In this document: piece after piece, positions 1 through 8,852 of the stretch
How the letters are laid out: the number at the start of each line of letters is the position of its first letter
Numbering within the stretch: position 1 is the first letter of the stretch
Assembly (NCBI GenBank): GCA_002699335.1
Contig: PACG01000177.1
Span: 37,414 to 56,313, forward strand
Reading direction: 5' to 3'
Length of the DNA stretch: 18,900 nucleotides
Source of the DNA: Candidatus Poribacteria bacterium
GTDB lineage: Bacteria; Poribacteria; WGA-4E; UBA9662
Notes under the pieces: model-generated
Seen by the model: only the letters and a program-made list of their open reading frames with translations
Told to the model about the DNA's origin: nothing
The model's database searches: none
Made by a program: the position numbers and the translations under genes

Positions 1-78
1 AGAATTCGAGCTAGTTAACAGAATAGCTTGGCATCAAAGGAAAGATCAAGATAGACAGAGCCATTTAGGGAGACAATC

Positions 79-1119
79 ATGTATAAATCCGCATTTTTAG
101 GTTGTGGTGGGCGAGCGCGTGGACACGCTCAGGCGTATCAGCATGTAGAGGGTGGCCGAATTGTTGCCATCTGCGATATGAATGAAGAACTTCTCAACTC
201 TTTTGGAGACGATTTTGGTGTCTCAAAGCGCTACACAGATCTTCATCAGATGCTAGAGCAAGAAAACCCTGACTTATTGCATATTGTCACTGCTCCCACG
301 CTGCGCGGTACAAGCCAACTGATCCGTCATTCACTGATGAAAATCGCCTCGGACCATGAAGTACCTGCCGCTATTGTGGAGAAACCGATTGCGGTCGCCG
401 CGGAAGATTGGAAGCAATTAGCAGAATTGTGTCAGAATACTAAGACTAAGTTCTGTGTCAACACGCAACTGAACTTTCATCCACGAAATTTAGAACTCAA
501 AGCTGATGTCACTGCCGGAAGGATTGGTGAGATTAAGTTCATCGATGCCAGTGCCCGTTCAACACCCATAGACCAAGGACCACATGTCCTTCAACTGGTA
601 TCTTCATACATTGACAATTCGCAGCCGGTCAAAGTTTTTGGTCAGGTTGCAGATGGAAGCCAATTGGATTCATTACAGCCGTCCCCGAGGCATGCAACCG
701 CATCGATAACCTATGCTAATGATATCCGCTGCCTGGCTACTTTTGGCACTGAAGCCGCACCGTCAATTGGTGACAACTCCGCGGCACATCGGCATAAACG
801 GATTGCTGTTTTTGGCACTCGTGGTTTCATCCATTGGAACATGGATGGTTGGGAACGTGGCACACCAGAGAACGGATACGAGAGCGGTTCCCACAGCTAC
901 GGTGAACAGGATGTTTTGGGTCAGGCCGGACTAACTGACGCCGTTTTTGATTGGCTTGACGACGAACAAAAGGTGCATCCAACTCATCTGGCCCAATCGT
1001 TAGCCGAATTTAATCTGCTAATGGGAATTTATCAGAGTTCTCTAACCCACGCACCGGTAGAACTACCGTTTGATCCACCGGACGGGTTAATCGACTCGAT
1101 GAAAGAGGTGCTGCTTTGA
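79..1119 (+). CDS. Gfo/Idh/MocA family NAD(P)-dependent oxidoreductase
   Basis: Intact 346-residue protein of the usual length for this family of cytoplasmic sugar or inositol dehydrogenases. The N-terminal Rossmann fold opens with a glycine-rich dinucleotide loop (LGCGGRARG, residues 7-15). An acidic residue follows the second strand (ICDMN, 31-35), which usually favours NAD over NADP. The family-typical EKP motif is at 101-103, followed by the C-terminal alpha/beta substrate domain; a GPH motif (His169) corresponds to the conserved active-site histidine region. The start is supported by AGGGAG six bases upstream of the ATG. The exact substrate cannot be read from sequence. It stands alone: the next 660 bases hold only a transposase relic. 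In this type of genome such enzymes are abundant and associated with sugar-acid or polyol use. Family assignment is firm, substrate unknown. Confidence 0.92.
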   Translation: MYKSAFLGCGGRARGHAQAYQHVEGGRIVAICDMNEELLNSFGDDFGVSKRYTDLHQMLEQENPDLLHIVTAPTLRGTSQLIRHSLMKIASDHEVPAAIVEKPIAVAAEDWKQLAELCQNTKTKFCVNTQLNFHPRNLELKADVTAGRIGEIKFIDASARSTPIDQGPHVLQLVSSYIDNSQPVKVFGQVADGSQLDSLQPSPRHATASITYANDIRCLATFGTEAAPSIGDNSAAHRHKRIAVFGTRGFIHWNMDGWERGTPENGYESGSHSYGEQDVLGQAGLTDAVFDWLDDEQKVHPTHLAQSLAEFNLLMGIYQSSLTHAPVELPFDPPDGLIDSMKEVLL

Positions 1120-1720
1120 TTCGTTGCAAGTCAGCACCATAACGGTGGGGAATTAGGGCATCTCCTGGCAGTAAGTAAGCGTTCACACCCCGCGTACGCA
1201 GGTAACGATCCAACGCCTGCTAGCCGCATCACTGAGAAATAAACTGTCGAAATCTGATATGGACGAAATGATTTCATATCGGTCGGCAATCGTTGGCCTA
1301 TTCGGAGGTCTGATGTAACAAAATCAGGGCAGAAACAACGGTCTGCCTCCCCTTCTTACCTACCTTTACCAACATTACATAGCCTGAAATGGCGTTCGAC
1401 CGGTGTGGCCATGTAACTGTTTTCCAACCGGCAATTAGACCTCCTGCCCAATGACCAGTAACGGCTCGATCCTCCACTAATAATGGTCGCTGACGGATTG
1501 AAACCGCATTGCTAATATGTCCCTCCGCTGATCTCTTTTTTGGCTTGAATGCTTAGATTGACGTAATTACCCGTTGGCTTCTAAGGTGCTGAAGAGGCTC
1601 TTTTTTCAGCATACCATGAGCTTGACACATCATAGGCTTGAAAATAAACTCCGGTAGGTGGTCTGGTGTGACACCTGACTGCCTTCTTCGGCTGAATATT
1701 ATTGGCAGCCTAATAGAAGT
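1120..1720 (-). mobile_element. IS30-family transposase remnant (decayed)
   Basis: This gap between two genes is mostly a degraded transposase read on the minus strand. Around 1674 the frame gives VSHQTTYRSLF, matching the IS30 VSHETIYRSLF segment. From about 1612 down to 1325 one frame, with a single TAA near 1554, gives KKEPLQHLRSQR, then HISNAVSIRQRP, VEDRAVTGHW, AGGLIAG and VMLVKV. These are the characteristic blocks of IS30 transposases in the right order. The family normally has GHWEGDL here, with the first catalytic Asp; this copy reads GHWAGGL, so the catalytic Asp is gone. The last part (about 1325-1120) is poorly conserved and the N-terminal third of the usual 320-350 residues is absent. 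No terminal inverted repeats are recognisable. TGCTGAA (1587-1593) and TTCAGCA (1605-1611) lie inside it and could form a small stem. Confidence 0.75.
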
Positions 1721-1783
1721 ATGATAGTATAAATTGATTTAGCGTTGACAATTTTGAGATGATCCCTGTGCGATTGGTAAAAT

Positions 1784-2635
1784 ATGGATATAAAGTCGAT
1801 TCCTAGATTTAAGTTGGATGCAGTTGACTCCGACGAACTGACCGAATTTTATGTTGAAAACGGCTTTGTTTTAGTTGAACGGTTAATATCTCCGATTGAA
1901 TGCGGAGATATTCGAGCAGACCTGGCCAAAATTAATCGTGGTGACTATGGCTGTCCAGCCATTAATTCTGTTAATTGGCCCTTAACTGATGAGCGCTTGC
2001 TTGGCCGTTATATGTATATTGGTCAACCACATGCCTATAGCCCAACTATCCGTAAGTACGCCATCCATTCCGGCTTGTGTCAGATTCTAGACCTGATCGT
2101 CGGTGCAACAGTTCCATTTTGGAATGGGGCATACAAATGTATGCAAACGATGTTTGTCACTAAGAAACCCGGTGGAAATGGTAGCCCCTGGCATCAAGAT
2201 GAAGAGGCTATCCCAACTCGTGATCGTTCACTGACAGGGATTTGGATCGCGTTGTCTGATGCAACCGTTGATAATGGTTGCTTATGGGTTATTCCTAATA
2301 GCCACCATTCGGGCATTCTTTACGAACGTTATTCCCATAACTTGCCAGATGTAGATAGTATGCCTATTGCTAGAGGGTTTGAAGACCAAACAGAAATTCC
2401 AATTGAGATGAATTCTGGCAGTGTGTTATTTTTTTCCGGCCATTTACTACATAGCTCTAAAAAAAATGTTAGCGACTATTATCGCCCAGCTTTGACAATT
2501 CACTATTGCAGTTCGAATACTTTACTTTCTTGGGGGGGCGAGCGTAATTATCGTGGTGTAATTCCAGTAAAAGGCGAAGACCCGTATCGAGATAAAGGAT
2601 ATGTTACGCCAACCCCTTGGGCTAAAGAGGAGTAG
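1784..2635 (+). CDS. Phytanoyl-CoA dioxygenase (PhyH) family Fe(II)/2-oxoglutarate oxygenase
   Basis: Intact 283-residue cytoplasmic oxygenase with a double-stranded beta-helix fold. Iron-binding residues are visible: the HxD pair His137 and Asp139 in WHQDE, and the distal histidine in GHLLHSS (most likely His223). Arg234 in YRPAL follows at the right distance to hold the 2-oxoglutarate carboxylate. Length is normal for the family, which hydroxylates diverse small molecules; the substrate is unknown. There is no Shine-Dalgarno sequence in front of the ATG (GGTAAAAT directly precedes it). A TTGACA box at 1745-1750 lies 33 bases upstream with only a poor -10 (TGCGAT, 18-bp spacing), so a short-leader or leaderless transcript is possible but unproven. 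The AT-rich composition (about 42% GC around 2341-2400) contrasts with the GC-rich genes further right. A second, broken family member lies at 16649. Confidence 0.9.
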   Translation: MDIKSIPRFKLDAVDSDELTEFYVENGFVLVERLISPIECGDIRADLAKINRGDYGCPAINSVNWPLTDERLLGRYMYIGQPHAYSPTIRKYAIHSGLCQILDLIVGATVPFWNGAYKCMQTMFVTKKPGGNGSPWHQDEEAIPTRDRSLTGIWIALSDATVDNGCLWVIPNSHHSGILYERYSHNLPDVDSMPIARGFEDQTEIPIEMNSGSVLFFSGHLLHSSKKNVSDYYRPALTIHYCSSNTLLSWGGERNYRGVIPVKGEDPYRDKGYVTPTPWAKEE

Positions 2636-2784
2636 AAGTAATTGTACCGCCAATGCAAAACACCCGATAACCTTATTTACCGGTCGTTATTAAACTAGTG
2701 GAGACTTTACAAAAAGGGACTAATTTGCTGTATTCGGGTCAGCAGGAATCTAATGGTGTGCGGCCAGGCGGAATAGAGAACCAA

Positions 2785-3813
2785 ATGAGAAGAGTGGCAT
2801 ATTTATCTGTATTGTTACCGTTGCTAACAATGAGTTTGTGCGGGCAGGAGAAGGAGAACCAGAAGCCGGTGGTCACCAACCCAATAGCAAAGATGATGAG
2901 CATGTGTCGATCAACTATGAGGTGGAAGATGCGGATGGAGATCTGATGACCGTTAGCGTCAAGGTGTCAGATGATGGGGGAAAGACATTCCATTTTACAG
3001 TACCGAGAGAGCAACTGTCGGGTGACGTAGAGGGAGGAATTAGTAGTGGGAGAAGGAAGGAAATAGCATAGACGATAGCAGCGGATGAGTTTCTGCATAT
3101 ATATGGAGAGAACTTTTTAGTCAGGGTGCTAGCAGATGACGGGGGAGAGGATAAGTTGGGAGAGGGATGGATTAGAAATGGTGTTGATCCCGGCTGGGTC
3201 ATTTGAGATGGAGGACCACTTTAATGAAGAGAGTACAGATGCACAACCAGTTCATACAGTGGAACTGGTTGAGTTCTATATGGATGTGACAGCGATGACT
3301 AACGCCCAATACGAGGTTTTCGTGCAACACACGGGGGTGGAAACCGCAGTACTGGACGAAATCTACCTGCCCAGTCGGCTTACAATCAACCGGTGGTAGA
3401 ATCAGTTGGTATGAGGCCACAGCTTATGCGAAATGGGCAGGTAAAAGGTTGTCTATCCACCGAAGCGAAGTGGGAATATGCGGCCTGTGGAGGATTGATA
3501 GGTAAACGCTTATCCCTGGGGAGACGCGATAACGCACTATGATGCTAACTATGATGGTACTGGCGGTAGGGGAAAATGGGGGAGAGAAGAAACAGCACCG
3601 TTGGGCAGTTTTGAGCCCAACGGTTATGGACTATATGATATGGTAGGAAATGTTAGTGAGTGGTGTGCGGATTGGTATGGCCTTGATTACTATAGTAAAT
3701 CCCTAGCTAAGAAATGGTGGAACCCGCCTGGGCCGCGCACAGGCATCCGGCGAGTGTACCGGGGTGGGGTTTGGGGCTACACAAGGTTTCGATGTGTGGT
3801 AGGATTGGAGTAG
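2785..3813 (+). pseudogene. Formylglycine-generating-enzyme-like (SUMF1/FGE) secreted protein, pseudogene
   Basis: Pieces of one protein lie in order across all three plus-strand frames. The N-terminus (2785) is a signal-peptide-like MRRVAYLSVLLPLL...LCGQEKE. Frame 3 then gives a short beta-domain (EVEDADGDLMTVSVKV, DDGGKTF) with an in-frame TAG at 3069-3071. From about 3150, frame 1 starts the SUMF1 domain (DGLEMVLIPAGSFEM, PVHTVEL). Small frame changes follow near 3400, 3455 and 3508 (SWYEATAYAKWAGKRL, then TEAKWEYA, then YPWGD). The tail runs GSFEPNGYGLYDMVGN, EWCADWYG, then RRVYRGGVWGYTRFRCV. In homologues some 20 residues separate the GGxW motif from FRCV; here they are deleted. FGE proteins convert the sulfatase active-site Cys to formylglycine, but many SUMF1-domain proteins do other things. 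At least one nonsense codon, several frameshifts and an internal deletion make function very unlikely. Confidence 0.88.
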
Positions 3814-3880
3814 ACCCCCTCCGATGATCAAAGATCGCCACCACGAATGTATCCGATCGCAGATTGGCCTGTATCATTCG

Positions 3881-3931
3881 CGCCCTTAGTAAGGGCGCCC
3901 CTTTGGGAAAAGGGGCGGAAGTCCGAAGGAC
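3881..3931. repeat. Cluster of three adjacent small hairpins (REP/MITE-like palindromic element)
   Basis: Three perfect stems follow one another almost without spacing: CGCCCTT-AGT-AAGGGCG (3881-3897), GCCCCTTT-GGGA-AAAGGGGC (3897-3916) and GTCC-GAA-GGAC (3921-3931). The first two share base 3897. There is no T-run, so it is not a standard intrinsic terminator, although it lies between the SUMF1 pseudogene and the dehydratase gene and could still slow transcription. The CTTAGTAAG loop resembles palindromic intergenic repeats that are dispersed in many bacterial genomes; that comparison is from memory. Only one copy was noticed in this window. Confidence 0.6.
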
Positions 3932-4007
3932 AGGTGAGGGTTCGGATCGCTGCCGACAGCCAATTTCTATGGACTCATCAAACTTAACCTGATTTCAGGA
4001 GGAAAAA

Positions 4008-5135
4008 ATGGAAGTTGTTGAAGTCAAAACCCTTGTACTAAACAACATTCGGCCTTATCGTGGCGGGAGTATGTGGCTTTTTGTACAACTTGTCACGGAT
4101 GAGGGCATTGTTGGATTGGGGGAGAGACCGTCGGGGAATGCGACCAACCTAGATGCGCAGGTCCGGCTAATTAAGGATTTAGGTGAACAATTTGTCGTTG
4201 GTAGAAATCCATTTGAGGTGGAGAAGCTATGGCAAACCATTTTTGCCTCCCGACACGACTATCGCCACCCGGGGTTGGATATGACTCCCGCTCTGAGTGC
4301 AATTGAAATGGCTTGTTGGGACATTATTGGTAAGGTGACGAATCAGCCTATCTACAATCTGCTAGGTGGCCAATTTCACGACAAACTCCGCGCCTATGCC
4401 TACATGCCGACCGAGGGCATTTGGGAAAACCCGGAAAAGGCGGCAGACATTGCAATCAAACTGGTCGAAGATGGCAACACGGCCTGCAAGTGGGATCCCT
4501 TTACCCCATTCTTCCCCTATCCGCGTGACTTCCCTCTAAAAATGATCCGTCACGTAGCCAAAATCTTTCAGGTGATCCGCGACGCAGTAGGAGATGATTT
4601 GGAAATTGGCATTGGCACGCACGGGCAATTTAGTACTGCTGGGGCTATTCGCGTCGCCAAAATTCTGGAAGAATTTGATCCCTTCTGGTTTGAAGAACCC
4701 GTTCCGCCGGAGAATATCGACGAAATGGCCCGAGTTGCCGCTCATACCAGCATTCCGATTGCCACTGGCGAGCGTCTGGTTACCAAATTTGAATTCGCGG
4801 AACTACTTAAGAAACAGGCCGCACAGGTCATTCAGTTGGATGTTGGTCAATGCGGCGGCATCCTTGAGTCGAAGAAAATCGCCAGCATCGCCGAAGCTCA
4901 TTACGCGATGATTGCCCCGCATATGTATTGTGGCCCCATCGCCGCCGCCGCTGCAATACAAGTTGATACCTGTTCCCCGAATTTCTTGATTCAGGAGTAC
5001 AACGGAAACGATCTTCACCAGCAGATCTTCAAGGAGCCAATTAAGTTTGAAAACGGCTATATTACGCCACCAACAGGCCCAGGACTGGGAGTGGATCTTG
5101 ACGAGGCGGTGGTTAAGCGACAGTTAGTTTTGTAG
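4008..5135 (+). CDS. Mandelate racemase/muconate lactonizing enzyme family, galactonate-dehydratase-like sugar-acid dehydratase
   Basis: Intact 375-residue enolase-superfamily protein with a perfect AGGAGG (3997-4002) five bases before the ATG. The N-terminal capping domain covers about residues 1-125 and the TIM barrel the rest. By hand alignment to bacterial galactonate dehydratases, metal ligands Glu229 (FEEP) and Glu255 (ATGER) are present, and so are the two histidines placed like the catalytic pair: His205 (GTHGQ) and His305 (APHMYCG). The first metal ligand, normally Asp in a DFHGR-type motif, falls on Gly203 in IGTHGQ. Such a GTHGQ subgroup may exist naturally, so this need not be inactivation, especially as the frame is perfect and the start signal strong. 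Likely role: dehydration of an aldonic or similar sugar acid to a 2-keto-3-deoxy acid, the type of product that DapA-family aldolases such as the broken one at 8853 cleave. Precise substrate is unknown. Confidence 0.9.
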   Translation: MEVVEVKTLVLNNIRPYRGGSMWLFVQLVTDEGIVGLGERPSGNATNLDAQVRLIKDLGEQFVVGRNPFEVEKLWQTIFASRHDYRHPGLDMTPALSAIEMACWDIIGKVTNQPIYNLLGGQFHDKLRAYAYMPTEGIWENPEKAADIAIKLVEDGNTACKWDPFTPFFPYPRDFPLKMIRHVAKIFQVIRDAVGDDLEIGIGTHGQFSTAGAIRVAKILEEFDPFWFEEPVPPENIDEMARVAAHTSIPIATGERLVTKFEFAELLKKQAAQVIQLDVGQCGGILESKKIASIAEAHYAMIAPHMYCGPIAAAAAIQVDTCSPNFLIQEYNGNDLHQQIFKEPIKFENGYITPPTGPGLGVDLDEAVVKRQLVL

Positions 5136-5323
5136 TTTGAAAATTAACGTTATCTCACCTAATCACCCTTGACCTGGTGCTGGTAGCGGGTAACTTTGGC
5201 CAATCATTATAGAATTGGTACTGGGTCAGCTTCACTAGAACTAATCTCATCGAGTGCCTCAGGCGCAGTTCATGGCGATTGCGACGTGTGGTAACTCAAG
5301 CTCGCAGTGGCCCGGACGCGACC

Positions 5324-8300
5324 TCAGTTTTCCCGGATAGCCGCAAAGTTCTCTACTGTTACGTGGTCCCCGGGTCCATAGTCGTAGATGAGGAATCGGC
5401 ACAGGCCATCTCGGTCCCGGTCGCAGAAGGCGGCTTCGGGGGTGGCGGCCTGGTCTTTGTCCTGATCTTTGGCGATAGAAAACGTCGTTGGTCTCGTTGC
5501 CGAGGGTTTTACCCGCGTAGTAGCCGAAGGGATAAAGTTTCAGATAGGTCTCGCTGGTGACGACTCCGTCCCTGCAGCTTTTTACGAAGCCTTCGCGGAT
5601 CGAGGCCCAAGCGGATGCGGCAACCATTCTTGACCTGTTCAGCATCCACGATCTGGTACGATACCGAGTTGCCATCGCAGTTCGTGATGTGAATGTGTCG
5701 GACAGATTGTCCGGCCACTGGAGCGGGGACCGGGCGGATGGTGACTGCAGCGCCCTTCCAGTCGCAAGAGACGATCTGCCCGTGGGATTCCGCCTCAGGC
5801 TGCGTAACGCCGGTATTGTCTTTGGCCGTTTGTGCCTCGGACAAGCGTTGCTGCTGTGAGCTTGTTGCTGTTCTTTCACCACAATCCGAACTCGCCGTCG
5901 AATGTGATCCCTCCCGCGGTCACAATCGGTACTGCCTTGTCTTGGAGCAGGATCGTGTCGATGACCTCGCGAGTGATACTGCGCACATCGAGCGAGGGAA
6001 ACTGCGCATTGGGATTGCCACCGCTGACGCGGTAAACGCTCTATCTTTTCGATGGTGGAGTTGTTGACATGGTTCCAGCACATAGAGATATTGAGTGGTC
6101 AACGGCGATTCGCTGTGGCCGTGTTGAATAGCCCAGGTCATGTCGTACTTCGAAACGCCGCCGGGGGACTTCCCTTTGGCTACGATTAACTCGTTTGCTT
6201 TGGGATAGACACTCGTCATGTGCAAGTGAATGTCCTCTTGCTCACGGAGCGCATAGCCCAGGCTCCAAACGCCCTTCGGAGTACCTTTGGCCGGTTCCCA
6301 CAGAAATGCGAAACATGAGAGTTCGGGATCTATGGCGTTCGTTGAAGAGAAGTCACCGTACTCGAGACCTTCCCCCAGAGTCGTGCCGTTGTAAGGCTCA
6401 AGAGTCAGGTTGGCTGGTGTTGCATCACCATTGGGGCCGTGGAAGCTGAACGTGTGTTCCTCGCTGCCATGGACGTGCTCAACGGTCAGGGCATAGAAGA
6501 CTTCTTCCGACAGGTCAACAAGAGCTATCAGCCGCTGTCGTAAAACACGCTTCCCCTTGAGTTTCGCGGTGCATTCCCGTGGTAACCTGGGCAGACGATG
6601 CAGATACAAACGTGGTCAGTTCCCCCTTGTTGAAGTCTCTGTACTGTGCACACCCGTAATATGCGTGCCCCAGTTGGTCTCCCAGTATCTTGCAAATGTC
6701 CAACCTTGCGGGTACCCCAGTTCCGGAAGGAGATTGCATTTCAGATCCTCCACCCGAACGTCAGCATGTCCGGATGGGCGTGCTGGACGCAACGGGTGTA
6801 TCGCATCCAGAGGGCTCGCTGGTGTTCGCCATCTCCTGAGCGAAGGATAGCGTGACCGTAGCCATCGAGAATGTTGCCAGGCACTTTCACCTGCCAGCCT
6901 AACTCTCTGCCGGCCTCTCGGCCGCGGCGCGAAGTTCCAGATTAGAGATTTTCTTCGCCAGGTTTCCGCCCGGGTCGCACATAGCCTGAGCGAAGCGAGC
7001 ATCTCCGGTGAGTTCCCACGTGGTGACCCAGTCGTTGAGATTGCGGGGATAGCCCTGTTGAGGGTCGATTGGGTCGGACTGGCCGGTACTTCCTGAATCG
7101 CTTACCTCGGCATAGGTGCGCCCGATGAGAGAAAATTCCAGCGGAAAATCATACTGCCTACGGAATTTTGGATCCTGAATGGGAGGAACGAAACGGGGCT
7201 CCTTGTATCGGTCGGGGAACAGTTAGCGTAACTTCTCCAACGTCTGGAACAGCCGGACCATGTTGCCAATCTGGATGTGGTTGTCGCTCGGTGATTCATG
7301 CACTGAACCGTCTTTGTAATATTGGTTCGAGAGAGAAAAACGAACACCGTTTTCATTCAGCAGGTAGTCCACGATGCCCATCGGTTTCCGCGTTCCGAGC
7401 GCCAGAGCCAAAGTCGAAGCGGTGACCTCTTGTTGCGGATAGTTGCGCCACACCGCGCTGTCTAGGCACATCTGAACCGGGGCGCAGATCACACCGGCGT
7501 CGATGAATCGACGAAGTTCCTTGATGGTGTGAATCTCCAGCTGGTGGGTCCTCCAGCAGAAATCGATCAGCGCCTGGTCCCCCTTCGAGTTTATCGAAGA
7601 TCAGGTCTCAGGCTCGTGCCGCGTTTTCCATGCACGGGGTATCCTAGTAGGCTGAATGTAATAGAAGCTGTGGTTAAGCTGATGGCACTTTGCTTCGATG
7701 GGCGCGCCGACCGGCCATTGGTAGATACCGTCGCGATTGGCCAGTTTGCGGTGATCTAGATTGGGCGACATGTCCAACATGCTTTCAGCAAATCGCAGCA
7801 CAGTCCCACTGCGGCCTTGTGTCCATAACATAAGCCAGGTCCCCGGTGGCAACAGCGGCGTGGGCACACTTGATGATGCCGGGCGTGAGTTCATTCATGT
7901 AGGCTGTCCACTGGTGGTAGTAGGCTATGAACGGGTAACGCTAGGCGCAGTCGTTGGTGTCCTTGACCGTAATCAATGGTTCGCAGCCGTAACCGTCATC
8001 CGGGGGTACTCGCCCGAATGCATGTCGCCTTTGTGCCAGTCGTTGGAGGGAAACCAAGTCTCGCATTCGGGGCACTACACTTTCCATGGATGCTTTTCGG
8101 TTCGAAGACCTAGGGATAGAATCTACTGCGACCTTTGTAGATCTTGTCATCGCATTCCAGATAGCCTTTGCTTACGCCTCCACCTTCGCACTGACCCAGG
8201 ACCATGAGGCAGGTCCTCAGCACGCTGAGGCTGGGGACAATGTTGTAGATGTCTTCGTCGGGAGCATTGATCCATCGTTACGCCCACCTGGATACTGTTT

Positions 8301-8420
8301 CGCCTTCGCGTAGGTTCGCCAGATCCCCTTCGGTGTGTAGCGTGCGCGCTGACTTCAGATCGCTGTAATCAGGGGGCATTCATCGGCCAGATACGAGGGA
8401 GAGTGATATTTCCATATTTG
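5324..8420 (-). pseudogene. Heparinase II/III-type polysaccharide lyase, very large pseudogene
   Basis: Minus-strand coding pieces occur in consistent order over about 3.1 kb, hopping between all three frames. From the N-terminal side: DYSDLKSARTLHTEGDLANL (about 8370), NAPDEDIYNIVPSL, a CPEC cysteine pair followed by TWFPSNDWHKGDMHSGEYP (near 8030), DDGYGCEPLITVKDTND, YHQWTAYMNELTPGI, RKLANRDGIYQWPVGAP (near 7700), RFSLSNQYYKDGSVHESP (near 7320), PELGYPQGWTFARYWE and TNWGTHI (near 6680), then beta-sandwich segments (EEHTFSFHGPNGD, WAIQHGHSESP) and a C-terminal SETYLKLYPFGYYAGK. The last exon-like stretch ends in CDRDRDGLCRFLIYD, a DxDxDG calcium-loop-like motif, and a TGA at 5324-5326. The helical-toroid plus beta-sandwich order fits the heparinase II/III superfamily, which cleaves uronic-acid polysaccharides outside the cytoplasm. 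There are many frameshifts and internal stops (for example in the TNDCA-stop-RYPFIA segment). GC is clearly higher than in the phyH gene. Confidence 0.72.
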
Positions 8421-8440
8421 CGGTATGTATACAGGGCTGC

Positions 8441-8633
8441 CTAGGCAATGACCTCAAGCTTCAACTCAAGTTTACCACCCTGCCCAGAAAACTTGAGCAT
8501 CGCCGTTCCTGGTCCCAGACCGCGAAAGTAGTATCGATAACGGTTTATCAAGAATTTTCACGTCGGTAAAGCTCTAATTAGAATGGCAAATTAACTAGGC
8601 ACACAACAGCCACACTAACAATCGATTTCGCAT
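8441..8633 (-). pseudogene. Fragment of a small secreted protein, unidentified
   Basis: Starting at an ATG (8631-8633) the minus strand reads MRNRLLVWLLCA, a plausible signal peptide, and is then stopped by TAG. After further damage, another frame gives RYYFRGLGPGTAMLKF, SGQGGKLELKLEVIA and a TAG at 8441-8443, a beta-rich C-terminus just upstream of the heparinase remains. I cannot name a family. It may be all that is left of a larger secreted gene, or a separate small one. The pieces are short, so joining them into one gene is an inference. Confidence 0.35.
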
Positions 8634-8852
8634 TGCCTATCTGTTCTTAACGGTGCTACATGTTCCACGCCTAATCTCTCGGCTCGTCGGGTTCTCTTCC
8701 GCCACTAAAGTATATAGATCACAATTCCGATAACGAGGAAGGCAACGTCGACCAGGTCAGGATTCAGTCTCATACTGACTGCCGCAACACGAAGCCGTAG
8801 GCACCCTGGTAGTATTACAAGTGCGCGTGTGAATGATCCGGAGCATGGTGTG
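8634..8852. other. Gap with only a 22-residue membrane-like open frame
   Basis: About 220 bases between the DapA-family pseudogene and the secreted fragment. The only thing seen is a minus-strand frame, ATG at 8771-8773 to TAG at 8705-8707, encoding MRLNPDLVDVAFLV then IGIVIYIL, one hydrophobic helix. It has no Shine-Dalgarno sequence. It could be a chance frame, a microprotein, or the first helix of a lost membrane transporter. Confidence 0.25.

Noticed and set aside
1702..1730. TTGGCA-17-TAGTAT as phyH promoter
   Set aside because: Only four of six matches at -10 and it overlaps the edge of the IS30 relic; the alternative TTGACA at 1745 also has a poor -10, so neither is called.
5259..6083. 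Minus-strand frame of 274 codons taken as one intact protein
   Set aside because: It switches between in-frame and out-of-frame pieces of the heparinase pseudogene and is Arg/Ser/Pro-rich low-information sequence elsewhere; it is not one gene.
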